Below, in pieces: positions 1 to 9,329 of a stretch of 64,000 nt of DNA. How positions within the stretch are numbered: position 1 is the stretch's first letter; every line of letters starts with the position of its first letter. The notes beneath the pieces were generated by a model. The model was given only the letters and a program-made list of their open reading frames with translations. It did no database searches and was not told the DNA's origin. The translations under genes were made by a program, and so were the position numbers. Source of the DNA: an uncultured Bacteroidales bacterium (GTDB lineage: Bacteria; Bacteroidota; Bacteroidia; Bacteroidales; UBA932); assembly GCA_946405435.1 (NCBI GenBank), contig CAMJHF010000003.1, forward strand, positions 1 through 64,000. Reading direction: 5' to 3'.

Positions 1-775
1 TGCTGTTTTGAACCCCGGTGCGAGCATGTAAGTCCGGTGGCTGTGCTCTCAGGGGTGCTCGTGCTGACCCCGGTGCGAACGCATAGGGTCGAAATTGCCC
101 TCAAAGGTGCTGTTTTGAACACCGGTGCGTGCGTGTGCACTTTGCAGTGCTCTCAACGGTGCAGTTTCGAACCCCGGTGCGAGCATGTAAGTCCGGTGGC
201 TGTGCTCTCATGGGGGCTCGGGGTGACCCCGATGCGAACGCATAGGGTCGAAATTGCCCTCACCGGTGCTGTCTGGAACCCCGGTGCGTGCGTGTGCACT
301 TTGCAGTGCTCTCAACGGTGCTAGCGGAAGCCCCGATGCGAACGTATAAGGTCGAAAGTGCTCTCAAAGGTGATGTTTGAAACCCCTGTGCGTGCATATA
401 GACCGGTAGTGCCCACAGGTGTGCTATTACGGGCACCGTTGCATGCGTCTATGGCTACTATTGCCCTCAAATGTGCGCTCTCGGAGTTTTGGTTGCCACC
501 GCTCTCAACGGTGCTAGCGGAAGCCCCGATGCGAACGCATAGGTCCGAAATTGCTCTCAGGGGTGCTGTTTGGGACCCCGGTGCGAGCATATATGGCCGT
601 TGGAAGTGCACTCAAGGGGGCTGGCGTGGACGCCGGTGCGGGCGTGTAGGGCAGGAAGTGCTCTCAAAGGTGCTGTTTTGAACCCCGATGCGGGCGTGTG
701 GACTCAGTTGTGCACGCAACGGTGCTGGGGGAATACCGGTGCGGACGGAGTTTGGTTTCGGGCTGAAGGAATGGA
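1..775. repeat. Degenerate tandem array, ~52-bp unit, about 14-15 copies, left side truncated by window edge
   Basis: Repeated unit approximating GGTGCTGTTTTGAACCCCGGTGCGAGCATATAGGTCGGAAGTGCTCTCAAA. A higher-order duplication of ~159 bp (three units) is visible by comparing ~11-160 with ~170-320. Confidence 0.85.
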
Positions 776-851
776 CGTGCCGTTGTGTGTGCTGTTACAG
801 GTGCTGATGGATTTTTGATTGTTTGGGCGCTCGTGGTTTGTTTTAATTAAT

Positions 852-859
852 TATATTTG
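852..859 (+). promoter_or_regulatory. Bacteroidota-type -7 box (TATATTTG) upstream of the transposase
   Basis: TAnnTTTG match about 22 bp before the ATG at 881. Confidence 0.5.
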
Positions 860-880
860 CGAAGTACTAAACTTTAGATT

Positions 881-1744
881 ATGTTAAACTTTATTCTTGT
901 TACCACCAAGCACCTTAAGTCAGGTGTCCTTTTTCATGACGAAGACGATTACCGTGCGGCAATGAATATTGTTGCGATTTGCGCTTTTGTGACCGGGGTC
1001 AGAGTCATTTCATTCATTCTTATGTCCAATCATGTGCACTTTGTCCTTATGGGTTCAGAGGCGGAGGGCCGTGTTTTTATCGACAAATTCAAGACGCTTT
1101 ATGGCAAGTATTATTTCTTGAAATATGGCGTACATGAGTATCTACGGCATCTAGCGGTAGATTTTCGAGAAGTCAGAATCGAAGATGAATCACTTCCTCG
1201 TAGTATTGCCTATGTTCAGATGAATTGTGTCGCTGCTAATCTCGTTCCGTCTGCGTTTTTGTATCCTTGGGGGACCGGGCAGTCGTTTTTCAGTGCTTTG
1301 CCCTTGATTGGGCAGCGCCTCCACAACTTCTCGAGGCGTAAGCAATACCGCATTCTCCGTACCCGGATGGACTTGCCTCAAGACTATTTACTTGGCGAGT
1401 CCGGCTACATATTGCCATTGAGTTACGTTGAAGTGCAATTTGTGGAACAGTTGTTCGGGTCTCCAAGCAGGTATTCATATTTTCTGAATACTTCCTCAAA
1501 AGCGAAGCTGCGCTTGGACAAATCTCGTGCTCCGTCTTTTCCGGACCATATTGCAAAGGGTGTTTTGGACTGTCTTGTGCTGTCGCTCTTCCGGGCTCCA
1601 AGTTTCAGCAGTCTGAGTTCCGTTGACAAGGTAGAGGTACTCAGACAGTTGCAACGGCGCCTGAACCTGGAATCAAAACAGCTCTCCCGCCTTTCGGGCA
1701 TCAGGGAAGAAGAAATTGTGCAAATGCTCGATACCTTTTCCTGA
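881..1744 (+). CDS. REP-associated / IS200-like Y1 transposase (HUH endonuclease) with C-terminal HTH-like tail
   Basis: FILMSNHVHFVLMG (HUH motif), AYVQMNCVAAN Tyr region, YPWGTG; C-terminus resembles a small HTH. Confidence 0.85.
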   Translation: MLNFILVTTKHLKSGVLFHDEDDYRAAMNIVAICAFVTGVRVISFILMSNHVHFVLMGSEAEGRVFIDKFKTLYGKYYFLKYGVHEYLRHLAVDFREVRIEDESLPRSIAYVQMNCVAANLVPSAFLYPWGTGQSFFSALPLIGQRLHNFSRRKQYRILRTRMDLPQDYLLGESGYILPLSYVEVQFVEQLFGSPSRYSYFLNTSSKAKLRLDKSRAPSFPDHIAKGVLDCLVLSLFRAPSFSSLSSVDKVEVLRQLQRRLNLESKQLSRLSGIREEEIVQMLDTFS

Positions 1745-1751
1745 ACAAAGC

Positions 1752-2075
1752 GCTGAAGTACACTCTTTCAACGAGCGTGTAGGTCCGGCGGAAGTGCACT
1801 CAAGGGTGCTGGTTGGGACCCCGGTGCGGGCGTGTATGGCCGGCGGAAGTGCACTCAAGGGTGCTGGTTGGGCTCCCGGTGCGGGCGTATAGGACCAGAA
1901 GTGCTCTTATGGGTGCTGGCGGGGATTCCGGTGCGGGCAGAGTTGGCAGAGGGAGCAGAGTGTCCGAAGTGCACTTAAGGGTGCTGTTTGGGACCCCGGT
2001 GCGAGCATATAGGGTCGGAAGTGCCCTCAGGGGTGCTGGCGTGGACACCGGTGCGGGCAGAGGGAACAGAAGGAA
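1752..2075. repeat. Continuation of the ~52-bp degenerate array on the other side of the transposase, about 5-6 units
   Basis: Units such as GTGCTGGTTGGGACCCCGGTGCGGGCGTGTATGGCCGGCGGAAGTGCACTCAAGG match the 1-775 consensus. Confidence 0.85.
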
Positions 2076-2189
2076 CAGATGGAGCAGGGAGCAGAGGGGC
2101 CAGAGGGAACAGAACGGGCAAAGGGGCAGGGGGCAGTTTTTGGCAAGGGGGTGTTTATGTCCGAACAAATGCTTATATTTACAATCACT

Positions 2190-3860
2190 ATGAAACGATT
2201 GATTCTGTCTCTTCTTGCTCTGCTGGTGGCGCTGAGCGCGTCGGCGGGCATTCGCGTGATGTCTTATAATGTCCGTCTTGGTGTTGCCAAAGACGGTGTC
2301 AATTCTTGGGAAAACCGCAGGGAGGCCACTCCAGCGATGCTTCGCGACCTTCGGCCTGCGGTGTTCGGCGTGCAGGAAGCATATGATTTCCAGATTGCCT
2401 ATATCGTGGAGCAATGCCCTGAATACAAGGTGGTTGGAGTGGGGCGTGACGATGGAAAATCGGAGGGCGAACACATGTCGGTGTTTTACGACACCACCCG
2501 TATCGAGCTCCTGGAATGGGGAACCTACTGGCTGTCGGAAACGCCTGACGTGCCCAGTTACGGCTGGGATGCCAAGTGCCGCCGCACCGCCACCTGGACT
2601 CTGCTAAAGGAGAAGGCCACAGGGCAAAGATTCTATTTTGTCAACACTCACCTCGACCATATCGGCGTAAAAGCCCGCAAGGAGGGCCTGGCTCTCATCT
2701 ATAACAAGATCAAGGAGATGAACCCGTCCGGACTCCCGATGGTTCTCACCGGCGACTTCAACATTCTCCCCGATAATGAAGGTCTCAAAGAGATAAACAC
2801 CCTTATGAAGAGCGCACGCTTCTGCTCCCTGGATGCCGATACCATAGGCTCTTTCAACGGCTTCGGCAAGTACGGCTTCTCGTCCGGCGCCCCTGTCCTT
2901 GGAGACGACAAAGCCTCGCGCAGCACCCTCAGACCGCTTGATTATATCTACTACAGCGGATTCGACAACAGCCTGTGCTTCAAGGTGGTCACTAAAGAGT
3001 ACGCAGGCAAGAAATACATCTCGGACCATTATCCCGTGTACGCCGACCTGGTTATGAAGAAGAGTCGCGTAGAAACAGGCTCGGTGGTCAGCAAGATACT
3101 TGGAACCGAAAAGAATTACAATGTCTATCTGCCTGAGGGTTACGACCTTGACCCGACTAAAACTTACCCTGTCCTGTACCTTCTGCACGGAGCCCACGGA
3201 ACATACCAGACCTGGGCAAAGGGCTATAACATGAAGCTCATTGCCGACTGGCGCATCAGTTCCGGTTTCAGCGTCCCCATGATTGTAGTCATGCCTGACG
3301 CATCCGGCGACGGCCCCGACAGCGCAGGCCGATACATGGGTTACTTCAATTATCCCGGCTGGAGGTATGAGGATTTCTTCTTCGAAGAGTTCATTCCGGA
3401 AATCGAAAGCCGCTACCGCATCACAGGCGACAGCGCGCACAGGGCAGTCGCCGGCCTTTCCATGGGCGGCCACGGCACGGCGCTTTTTGCCATGCACAGA
3501 CCGGAGTACTGGAGCTCTGCCTGCCCTCTCAGCGGCCGTCTGCAGGGCCGTCCAGACGGCTACAAGGACCGTCCCGAGATGGCAGAGTATCTGGACCAGG
3601 TAGCATCCAACGATATGCCGGCATATCTCCATGACGCCTCTGCCGACAAGCAGAAAGCAATCGCCGCAATCCGTTGGTACATAGACTGCGGCGATGATGA
3701 TTACCTGCTGGACGGAAGCGTGAATCTCTGGAGGGAAATGCGTTCCCTGGACTTCCCGTGCGCCCAGCTTCGCGTGCGCGAGGGTACCCACAGCAGTGAA
3801 TACTGGCGCACTGCCCTCCCCGAGGTCCTGACCTTCGTCTCGATCGGATTCGGGCAATAG
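2190..3860 (+). CDS. Secreted endonuclease/exonuclease/phosphatase domain fused to an esterase-D-like alpha/beta hydrolase
   Basis: Signal peptide MKRLILSLLALLVALSASAG; EEP motifs (GVQEA, GDFN, SDHYPV); second half has LYLLHGAHG and GLSMGGHG nucleophile elbow. Start moved to the internal ATG at 2190. Confidence 0.85.
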   Translation: MKRLILSLLALLVALSASAGIRVMSYNVRLGVAKDGVNSWENRREATPAMLRDLRPAVFGVQEAYDFQIAYIVEQCPEYKVVGVGRDDGKSEGEHMSVFYDTTRIELLEWGTYWLSETPDVPSYGWDAKCRRTATWTLLKEKATGQRFYFVNTHLDHIGVKARKEGLALIYNKIKEMNPSGLPMVLTGDFNILPDNEGLKEINTLMKSARFCSLDADTIGSFNGFGKYGFSSGAPVLGDDKASRSTLRPLDYIYYSGFDNSLCFKVVTKEYAGKKYISDHYPVYADLVMKKSRVETGSVVSKILGTEKNYNVYLPEGYDLDPTKTYPVLYLLHGAHGTYQTWAKGYNMKLIADWRISSGFSVPMIVVMPDASGDGPDSAGRYMGYFNYPGWRYEDFFFEEFIPEIESRYRITGDSAHRAVAGLSMGGHGTALFAMHRPEYWSSACPLSGRLQGRPDGYKDRPEMAEYLDQVASNDMPAYLHDASADKQKAIAAIRWYIDCGDDDYLLDGSVNLWREMRSLDFPCAQLRVREGTHSSEYWRTALPEVLTFVSIGFGQ

Positions 3861-4033
3861 CACCGCCTCATCGGCTCTTTTGTGCATATCCGTTGTATTT
3901 TGACAAAAAACAATAATAATCCGGAAGTCTATCAATTTCCCAAATTATTTCTGCCTGCATACTGTACGCAGCATTTTTGAGAGCCCTGCCCGCACTTTGA
4001 CGTTCTGAGTTACGGCGAATAATCACTCCTGCA

Positions 4034-4160
4034 GACAGGATTTCGGGGATAACCTGTCAGAAAGGAGGATAATTCCGGCAGGCAGACAGGAAAGAGGCGG
4101 ATTTCTGGCAGGACACGAGGAAAAAACTTCCGACAGACAGGAAAACGGCCGGATCCTGTC
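4034..4160. repeat. Array of short GACAGG-armed hairpins with GGCGGAT-like loops
   Basis: GACAGG-ATTTCGGGGATAA-CCTGTC (4034-4058) and GACAGGA-AAACGGCCGGA-TCCTGTC (4136-4160), with related degenerate units between. Confidence 0.65.
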
Positions 4161-4227
4161 AGATGAAGATATTGAATCGGTAGCCGTCCTCAAAAACGGG
4201 CTTATTTGAGGACAAATGGCCCAAAAA

Positions 4228-4273
4228 CAATAGTTTATCCTCAAAAATAAGCTATTTTGAGGATAAACTATTG
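4228..4273. other. Perfect 19-bp inverted repeat with 8-nt loop
   Basis: CAATAGTTTATCCTCAAAA-ATAAGCTA-TTTTGAGGATAAACTATTG. Confidence 0.9.
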
Positions 4274-4291
4274 AAATTGGTTGGCTACCAG

Positions 4292-4319
4292 CGAAGGTTA
4301 TTGACGAAGATATGCGTCA
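4292..4319 (-). repeat. Extra copy of the 3' end of the downstream-annotated oxidoreductase gene (encodes DAYLRQ* on minus strand)
   Basis: 25/28 match to 4366-4393. Confidence 0.75.
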
Positions 4320-4365
4320 GTGCCCCTAAGGGGCCGCTGCGAGGCAGCGGGGGGTAGAACGTAGC

Positions 4366-4403
4366 CGAAGGCTATTGACGAAGGTATTCGTCAATAGCCT
4401 TCG
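4366..4403. other. Perfect 17-bp inverted repeat with 4-nt loop overlapping the CDS 3' end
   Basis: CGAAGGCTATTGACGAA-GGTA-TTCGTCAATAGCCTTCG. Confidence 0.9.
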
Positions 4404-5748
4404 CGGCGGTACGCCCTGCTCCCATGGCGAGGATGACCGTGGCGGCACCGGTTACGGCGTCGCCGCCGGCGAATACGCCGGGGCGGGTGGTGGCGCCGTT
4501 CTCATCGGCTACAAGGCAGCCCCTGCGGGTGATCTCAAGACCTTCGGTAGTCTTGGAAATCAGAGGGTTGGGGGATGTGCCGAGGGCCATGATGACGGTC
4601 TCGGTCTCGATTTCGAACTCACTGCCGGGGATGGGCACGGGACTGCGGCGGCCGCTCTCGTCGGGCTCGCCGAGTTCCATGCGGATGCAGCGGAGGGCGC
4701 GCACCCAGCCTTTCTCGTCGCCCAGAATCTCCACCGGATTGGTGAGCATGTCGAATATGATGCCTTCCTCGATGGCGTGGTGCACCTCTTCGCGGCGGGC
4801 GGGCAGCTCAGCCTCGGTGCGCCTGTACACTATGTGCACCTCTGCACCTAGCCTGAGGGCCGTACGGGCTGCATCCATTGCCACATTGCCTCCACCCACA
4901 ACGCACACCTTCCTGCCGGCGTGGATAGGAGTGAGGTAGTCCTCGCGCCAGGCCTTCATTAGGTTGTTGCGGGTGAGGAACTCGTTGGCAGAGAACACTC
5001 CGCAGAGGTTTTCGCCGGGGATGCCCATGAACTTGGGAAGACCCGCACCGGAGCCGATGAACACGGCCTTGAAGCCCTCTTCGTCCATCAGCGCGTCGAT
5101 GGTAACTGTCTTTCCGATAATGACATCGGTCTCTATCTTGACGCCCAGGCGCTTGACTTCGTCTATCTCGTGCTTGAGCACTTTGTCCTTGGGCAGACGG
5201 AACTCGGGTATGCCGTATTCCAGCACTCCGCCGGCCTTGTGAAGGGCCTCGAAGATGGTGACGTCGTAGCCCCATTTGGCAAGGTCGGATGCGCATGCAA
5301 GGCCTGCAGGGCCGGAACCCACTATGGCCACCTTGATGCCGTTGGCGGGGGCGCATTCCGTGGCAGCCTTGCCGAGCGTCTCGTCGGCAACGAACCTCTC
5401 CAGCTTGCCGATGGCGACCGGCTCGCCCTTCACTCCCAGGATGCAGCTGCCCTCGCACTGGGTCTCCTGCGGGCATACGCGGCCGCATACGGCAGGAAGG
5501 GAGCTGTCCCTGGCTATGATGGCGGCGGCACCCTCGATGTCGCCTTCGTTGACCTTGGCAATGAAATCGGGAATCTGGATGTTTACCGGGCAGGCGGTGA
5601 CGCAGCGCGGATTCTTGCAGTGCAGGCACCTTGACGCCTCCAGCATGGCCTCTTCACGGTTGTAGCCGTAGCATACTTCTTCGAAATTGGTGGCGCGGAC
5701 CTTGGCGTCCTGCTCGCGGACCGCGACTCTGGGTATTCTGTTAGCCAT
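4372..5748 (-). CDS. NADPH-dependent glutamate synthase small-chain-like / NfnB-like oxidoreductase
   Basis: N-terminal CxxC/Fe-S region (CLHCKNPRCVTACPVN), GSGPAGLACASDLAKWGY, GGGNVAMDAARTALRLGA. Confidence 0.9.
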   Translation of the reverse strand: MANRIPRVAVREQDAKVRATNFEEVCYGYNREEAMLEASRCLHCKNPRCVTACPVNIQIPDFIAKVNEGDIEGAAAIIARDSSLPAVCGRVCPQETQCEGSCILGVKGEPVAIGKLERFVADETLGKAATECAPANGIKVAIVGSGPAGLACASDLAKWGYDVTIFEALHKAGGVLEYGIPEFRLPKDKVLKHEIDEVKRLGVKIETDVIIGKTVTIDALMDEEGFKAVFIGSGAGLPKFMGIPGENLCGVFSANEFLTRNNLMKAWREDYLTPIHAGRKVCVVGGGNVAMDAARTALRLGAEVHIVYRRTEAELPARREEVHHAIEEGIIFDMLTNPVEILGDEKGWVRALRCIRMELGEPDESGRRSPVPIPGSEFEIETETVIMALGTSPNPLISKTTEGLEITRRGCLVADENGATTRPGVFAGGDAVTGAATVILAMGAGRTAAKAIDEYLRQ

Positions 5749-6608
5749 TATTTTCCCCTCCCTATTTTACAGACATGTTTTTCGTTCACATCGGCCTCTT
5801 CCGCCTTGTACTGACCCTGGCGGCGCATGGCCTCGTCGAAGTCGACTTCGTAGCCGTCGAATTCAGGGCCTTCGACGCAGGCGAACCTGGTCTTTCCGCC
5901 CACGCTCACGCGGCAGGCTCCGCACATGCCTGTGCCGTCCACCATGAGGGTGTTGAGGCTCACTATGGCGGGGATGCCGAGCTTCTTGCAGGTGAGGGTG
6001 GTGAATTTCATCATGATCATTGGACCGATGATGACGGCCTGAGTGTAGCTGTGGCCTTCCGCCACCACATGTTCGAGCATGTTCGTGCCCATGCCCTTGA
6101 AGCCGTAGGAGCCATCGTCGGTGCAGACGAACAGGTTGTCGCAGACTTCCTTCATCTCGTCTACGTAGATGAGAAGGTCCTTGGTCTTGGCGCCGATTAT
6201 TACGTCTACCGGCACTCCGTGCTCCTTGAGCCATTTGGCCTGGGGATATACGGGGGCGGTGCCAAGGCCGCCGGCGATGAGGATGTAACGCTGGGAGGCG
6301 AGTTCTTCGGGGCTCATTTTCACGAAGTCGGACGGCTGTCCCAGAGGACCCACTACGTCGGCGAAGCACTCGCCGGCCTCGTATGCAATGATGTCTGCAG
6401 TAGAGGCGCCGATTTTCTGGGTGACGATGGTCACGGTTCCTTCCTTGCGGTCAAAGTCGCTGATGGTCAGCGGAATGCGCTCGCCTTTCTCGTCTGCGCG
6501 CACAATCAGGAACTCGCCCGGCTGGGCAGCGGCTGCGAGCCTGGGAGCGCGAACCTTCATCCTGCAGATGATAGGCGTGAGCATTTCTTTGGTAAGAATT
6601 TCGAACAT
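5748..6608 (-). CDS. Sulfide/dihydroorotate-dehydrogenase-like FAD/NAD-binding subunit (NfnA-like)
   Basis: GGLGTAPVYPQAKWL, C-terminal MCGACRVSVGGKTRFACVEGPEF; overlaps the next gene by one base (TAATG). Confidence 0.9.
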   Translation of the reverse strand: MFEILTKEMLTPIICRMKVRAPRLAAAAQPGEFLIVRADEKGERIPLTISDFDRKEGTVTIVTQKIGASTADIIAYEAGECFADVVGPLGQPSDFVKMSPEELASQRYILIAGGLGTAPVYPQAKWLKEHGVPVDVIIGAKTKDLLIYVDEMKEVCDNLFVCTDDGSYGFKGMGTNMLEHVVAEGHSYTQAVIIGPMIMMKFTTLTCKKLGIPAIVSLNTLMVDGTGMCGACRVSVGGKTRFACVEGPEFDGYEVDFDEAMRRQGQYKAEEADVNEKHVCKIGRGK

Positions 6609-6617
6609 TTTTAGAGT

Positions 6618-7046
6618 TTATTTTATGTTGATTAGCATTTTCTCGATTGCGTCGAAGGCGTCCTTCATGGGCAGCGGCTCCTCTTCCGAGTCGCTGACCA
6701 CAAGGTCGTAGATGCCGCCTCCTATCTGATGGCGGCCTGCCTTGAAACGGGCAGTGCTGCTGGAAGCGGCGTACAGCTCGTTTATGCATCTCTTTGGGTT
6801 GAGGGCGAGGAAGAAATCGGAGTCGGTGCGAAGGTCCTGGTCGAATTCGCTTATTATCTTGACCTCGATTCCGCGCTTGCCGAAATAATCCTTGAGCTTT
6901 AGCTTGAATGGCTCGCAGTATGGCTCGACGGCATTCACATACACCACGGCGCTCTTGATCTCCGAAAGGGGCAGGAGACCAGTAGGCACCTTGCTTCGGT
7001 GCGCCCGCAGGCAGAGCCGGCGAATCACTTTGCGGGTGAAACTCAT
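6618..7046 (-). CDS. Conserved hypothetical protein (Bacteroidota DUF6913-like)
   Basis: 142-aa ORF in operon context; SDFFLALNPK and GIYDLVVSDSEEEPLPMKDAFDAIEKML. Confidence 0.7.
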   Translation of the reverse strand: MSFTRKVIRRLCLRAHRSKVPTGLLPLSEIKSAVVYVNAVEPYCEPFKLKLKDYFGKRGIEVKIISEFDQDLRTDSDFFLALNPKRCINELYAASSSTARFKAGRHQIGGGIYDLVVSDSEEEPLPMKDAFDAIEKMLINIK

Positions 7047-8041
7047 TTTCCTGATTTGGCGATAAGCTCCCGTATCTCAGCCTTGGCGTCCCTCCAGCGG
7101 GGGATGTCGATCTTGGTGCCTATGACTTCCACTACCTTGGCGGCGATGATGGAACCGACCTCGCCGCAGACTTTCAGCGGCATGCCAAGCGAGTGGGCGT
7201 ACAGGAAACCGGCGGCGTAAGTGTCGCCGGCGCCGGTGGCGTCGATGGTCTTGGCCGGCCACGAAGGGATGTAGTGCTGCTCTTCAGCTGACTTGACCCA
7301 GCTGCCGTCCTTGCCCACCTTGAGCACGGCAATCTTGCAGTGGGCGCTTATTTCGTCCAGGATTTCCTGGGGAGAGCCGAGTTTGGTGAAGGCACGGCCC
7401 TCGGTCTCGTTGGCGAATACTATATCGACGTAGTGGTCCACAATGTCGTGCAGGAATGCGTTGTTGCTCTCTACCACATTGTAGGATGCCATGTCCAGGG
7501 AGATGATGCATCCGGCCTCGCGGGCAAGTTCCACGGCCCTGCGGATAAGACCTTGATTCTGAACCAGGTAGCCCTCGATGTGGAAGTAGTCGTGCCCCTG
7601 AAAGTACTCCGGCTTGAGGTCCTCCGGCACGAGATCCAGGGCGGCGCCGAGGTACACGGCGAAGGTGCGCTCGGCGTTGCCGCCGCTCACGAACACCATG
7701 GAACGGCCGCTGGAGCGCGTGCTTTTGAGGAGCATGGCGTTGACGCCGTACTGCTCCTGGTCGCTCTTGAACAGGAGCCCGAGTTCGTCGTCGCCTATCT
7801 TGCCTATGAAACTGGAGGGCATCCCGAAAATGGAGGTGCAGACTATGGTGTTGGCGGCGCTTCCGCCGGCAACGTACTTAACGCCGAGCGGCTTGAGGGC
7901 CGCCCATATGCGGTCGCCGGTCTCCATGTCCACGTGCTGCATGCTGCCGCGGGGCAGGTGGAAAGTCCTGAGGAGCGTATCATCCGGCAGTACGGCCAGA
8001 ATGTCAGTCAGCGCATTGCCTATTCCGAGTATAGATTTCAT
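7043..8041 (-). CDS. PfkB-family carbohydrate/adenosine kinase
   Basis: GGSAANT, DATGAGDTYAAGFLYA signature. Confidence 0.9.
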   Translation of the reverse strand: MKSILGIGNALTDILAVLPDDTLLRTFHLPRGSMQHVDMETGDRIWAALKPLGVKYVAGGSAANTIVCTSIFGMPSSFIGKIGDDELGLLFKSDQEQYGVNAMLLKSTRSSGRSMVFVSGGNAERTFAVYLGAALDLVPEDLKPEYFQGHDYFHIEGYLVQNQGLIRRAVELAREAGCIISLDMASYNVVESNNAFLHDIVDHYVDIVFANETEGRAFTKLGSPQEILDEISAHCKIAVLKVGKDGSWVKSAEEQHYIPSWPAKTIDATGAGDTYAAGFLYAHSLGMPLKVCGEVGSIIAAKVVEVIGTKIDIPRWRDAKAEIRELIAKSGK

Positions 8042-8078
8042 AACTCACAAATATAGCAAATCATTCGCTCAAAATCAC

Positions 8079-8086
8079 TACATTTG
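8079..8086 (+). promoter_or_regulatory. -7 box TACATTTG
   Basis: TAnnTTTG a few bases upstream of the ATG at 8091. Confidence 0.4.
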
Positions 8087-8090
8087 CGTG

Positions 8091-9329
8091 ATGATTAAAA
8101 GATTTTGCATCGTTTTGGCGCTGGCCCTGGCCGCATTGAGCCTCAGCGCGCAGGACCCCGCCGCCATGATCCGCAGGGACTACTCCCGCATGGGCGCCAA
8201 CTACCACAATTACGAGCCGCCGGCAGGCCCGATCGCTGCCGCGCCGGATGGTTTCGTCCCCTTCTACATATCCCACTACGGGAGGCACGGTTCCCGTTTC
8301 CTTACTTATAAGAGTTCCTACAAGGAAACCATAGCCGCGCTCCGGAAGCTCGAAGAAAACGGCCTTCTCAAAGCCCGCGGCCGCAAGCTGCTCTCTCGGC
8401 TCCGTGCCGCATGGGACCTTACCGAAGACCGTCTCGGACGCCTCACATCCAAAGGAATACAAGAACACCGGGGCATAGCTTCCCGCATGTACGACCGCTT
8501 CCCGGAGGTGTTTGCGGCAGACACAAAAGTGGAAGCCGTATCCAGCACCTCGCGCCGCTGCAAGACCAGCATGGTGAGTTTCCTGGGTGCGCTGACGGAA
8601 AAAGAAACATCGCTCGACGTCAATATCGACGCCTCCAAGGAGAACATGAAGTACATCTTGAATCATGGCGACGAGTCTTTTCACAAAGAGGTCAAGCGCT
8701 ACATAGACTCGCTGAACCATGCGGTCTTCGATCCGGAGGCCCTCCTTAAGCCGCTGGTGCGGGACTACGACAGGGCCGCCGCCCTTCTGGAGGACCCAGT
8801 GGCGTTCGAGCGCAAGCTCTATGACTGCGTGGCCATCAGCCAGTGCCTCCCGGATGAGTATGACATACTTTGGGCGGTCCCTTACGGCGAAGGCGTAAAG
8901 ATGTGGTCCCTCAAGAACAAGCATCAGTACCTGTATCACGGGAACTCCACCCTTTACGGCGCCCGCCGCCTGGAGGCATCCAGACCTTTGGCTGAAGATA
9001 TAGTGTACAAAGCCGACAAGGCCATCTCCAAGGGCTCTCCCACCGCAAGCCTTCGTTTCGGACACGACAGCGCCCTGCTGGCCCTGGAGGCATATATCGG
9101 CGTGAGCGGATTCGACGAGTGCCTGAGTCCGGAACAGACCGACCGCTGGCAGAACTTCCGTCTTATGTGCATGGGGTCCAACCTTCAGCTGGTGTTCTAC
9201 CGCAAGGGGGACGACATTCTGGTGCGTGTGCTCCAGAATGAACGGGATGCCTCCATTCCGGCCCTCGGCCCCGGTCCTTTCTATTCGTGGAATGCCCTCA
9301 GGGCGCATCTGTTGCGTGAAAAGATATGA
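8091..9329 (+). CDS. Secreted histidine-type acid phosphatase
   Basis: Signal peptide MIKRFCIVLALALAALSLSAQ; YISHYGRHGSRFLTY (RHGxR); FGHDSALLAL. Confidence 0.85.
   Translation: MIKRFCIVLALALAALSLSAQDPAAMIRRDYSRMGANYHNYEPPAGPIAAAPDGFVPFYISHYGRHGSRFLTYKSSYKETIAALRKLEENGLLKARGRKLLSRLRAAWDLTEDRLGRLTSKGIQEHRGIASRMYDRFPEVFAADTKVEAVSSTSRRCKTSMVSFLGALTEKETSLDVNIDASKENMKYILNHGDESFHKEVKRYIDSLNHAVFDPEALLKPLVRDYDRAAALLEDPVAFERKLYDCVAISQCLPDEYDILWAVPYGEGVKMWSLKNKHQYLYHGNSTLYGARRLEASRPLAEDIVYKADKAISKGSPTASLRFGHDSALLALEAYIGVSGFDECLSPEQTDRWQNFRLMCMGSNLQLVFYRKGDDILVRVLQNERDASIPALGPGPFYSWNALRAHLLREKI

Noticed and set aside
1-818. Possible CRISPR array or repetitive protein in the left-end repeats
   Set aside because: Units are degenerate, directly adjacent and lack repeat/spacer alternation. 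The unit length (~52 bp) is not a multiple of three and the listed ORFs change frame, so they are not a repeat protein.
2604-3935. 443-aa minus-strand ORF
   Set aside because: Antisense shadow of the EEP-esterase gene, which has clear motifs; no recognisable family on the opposite strand.
8061-9308. 415-aa minus-strand ORF
   Set aside because: Antisense to the histidine acid phosphatase; high-GC shadow ORF.
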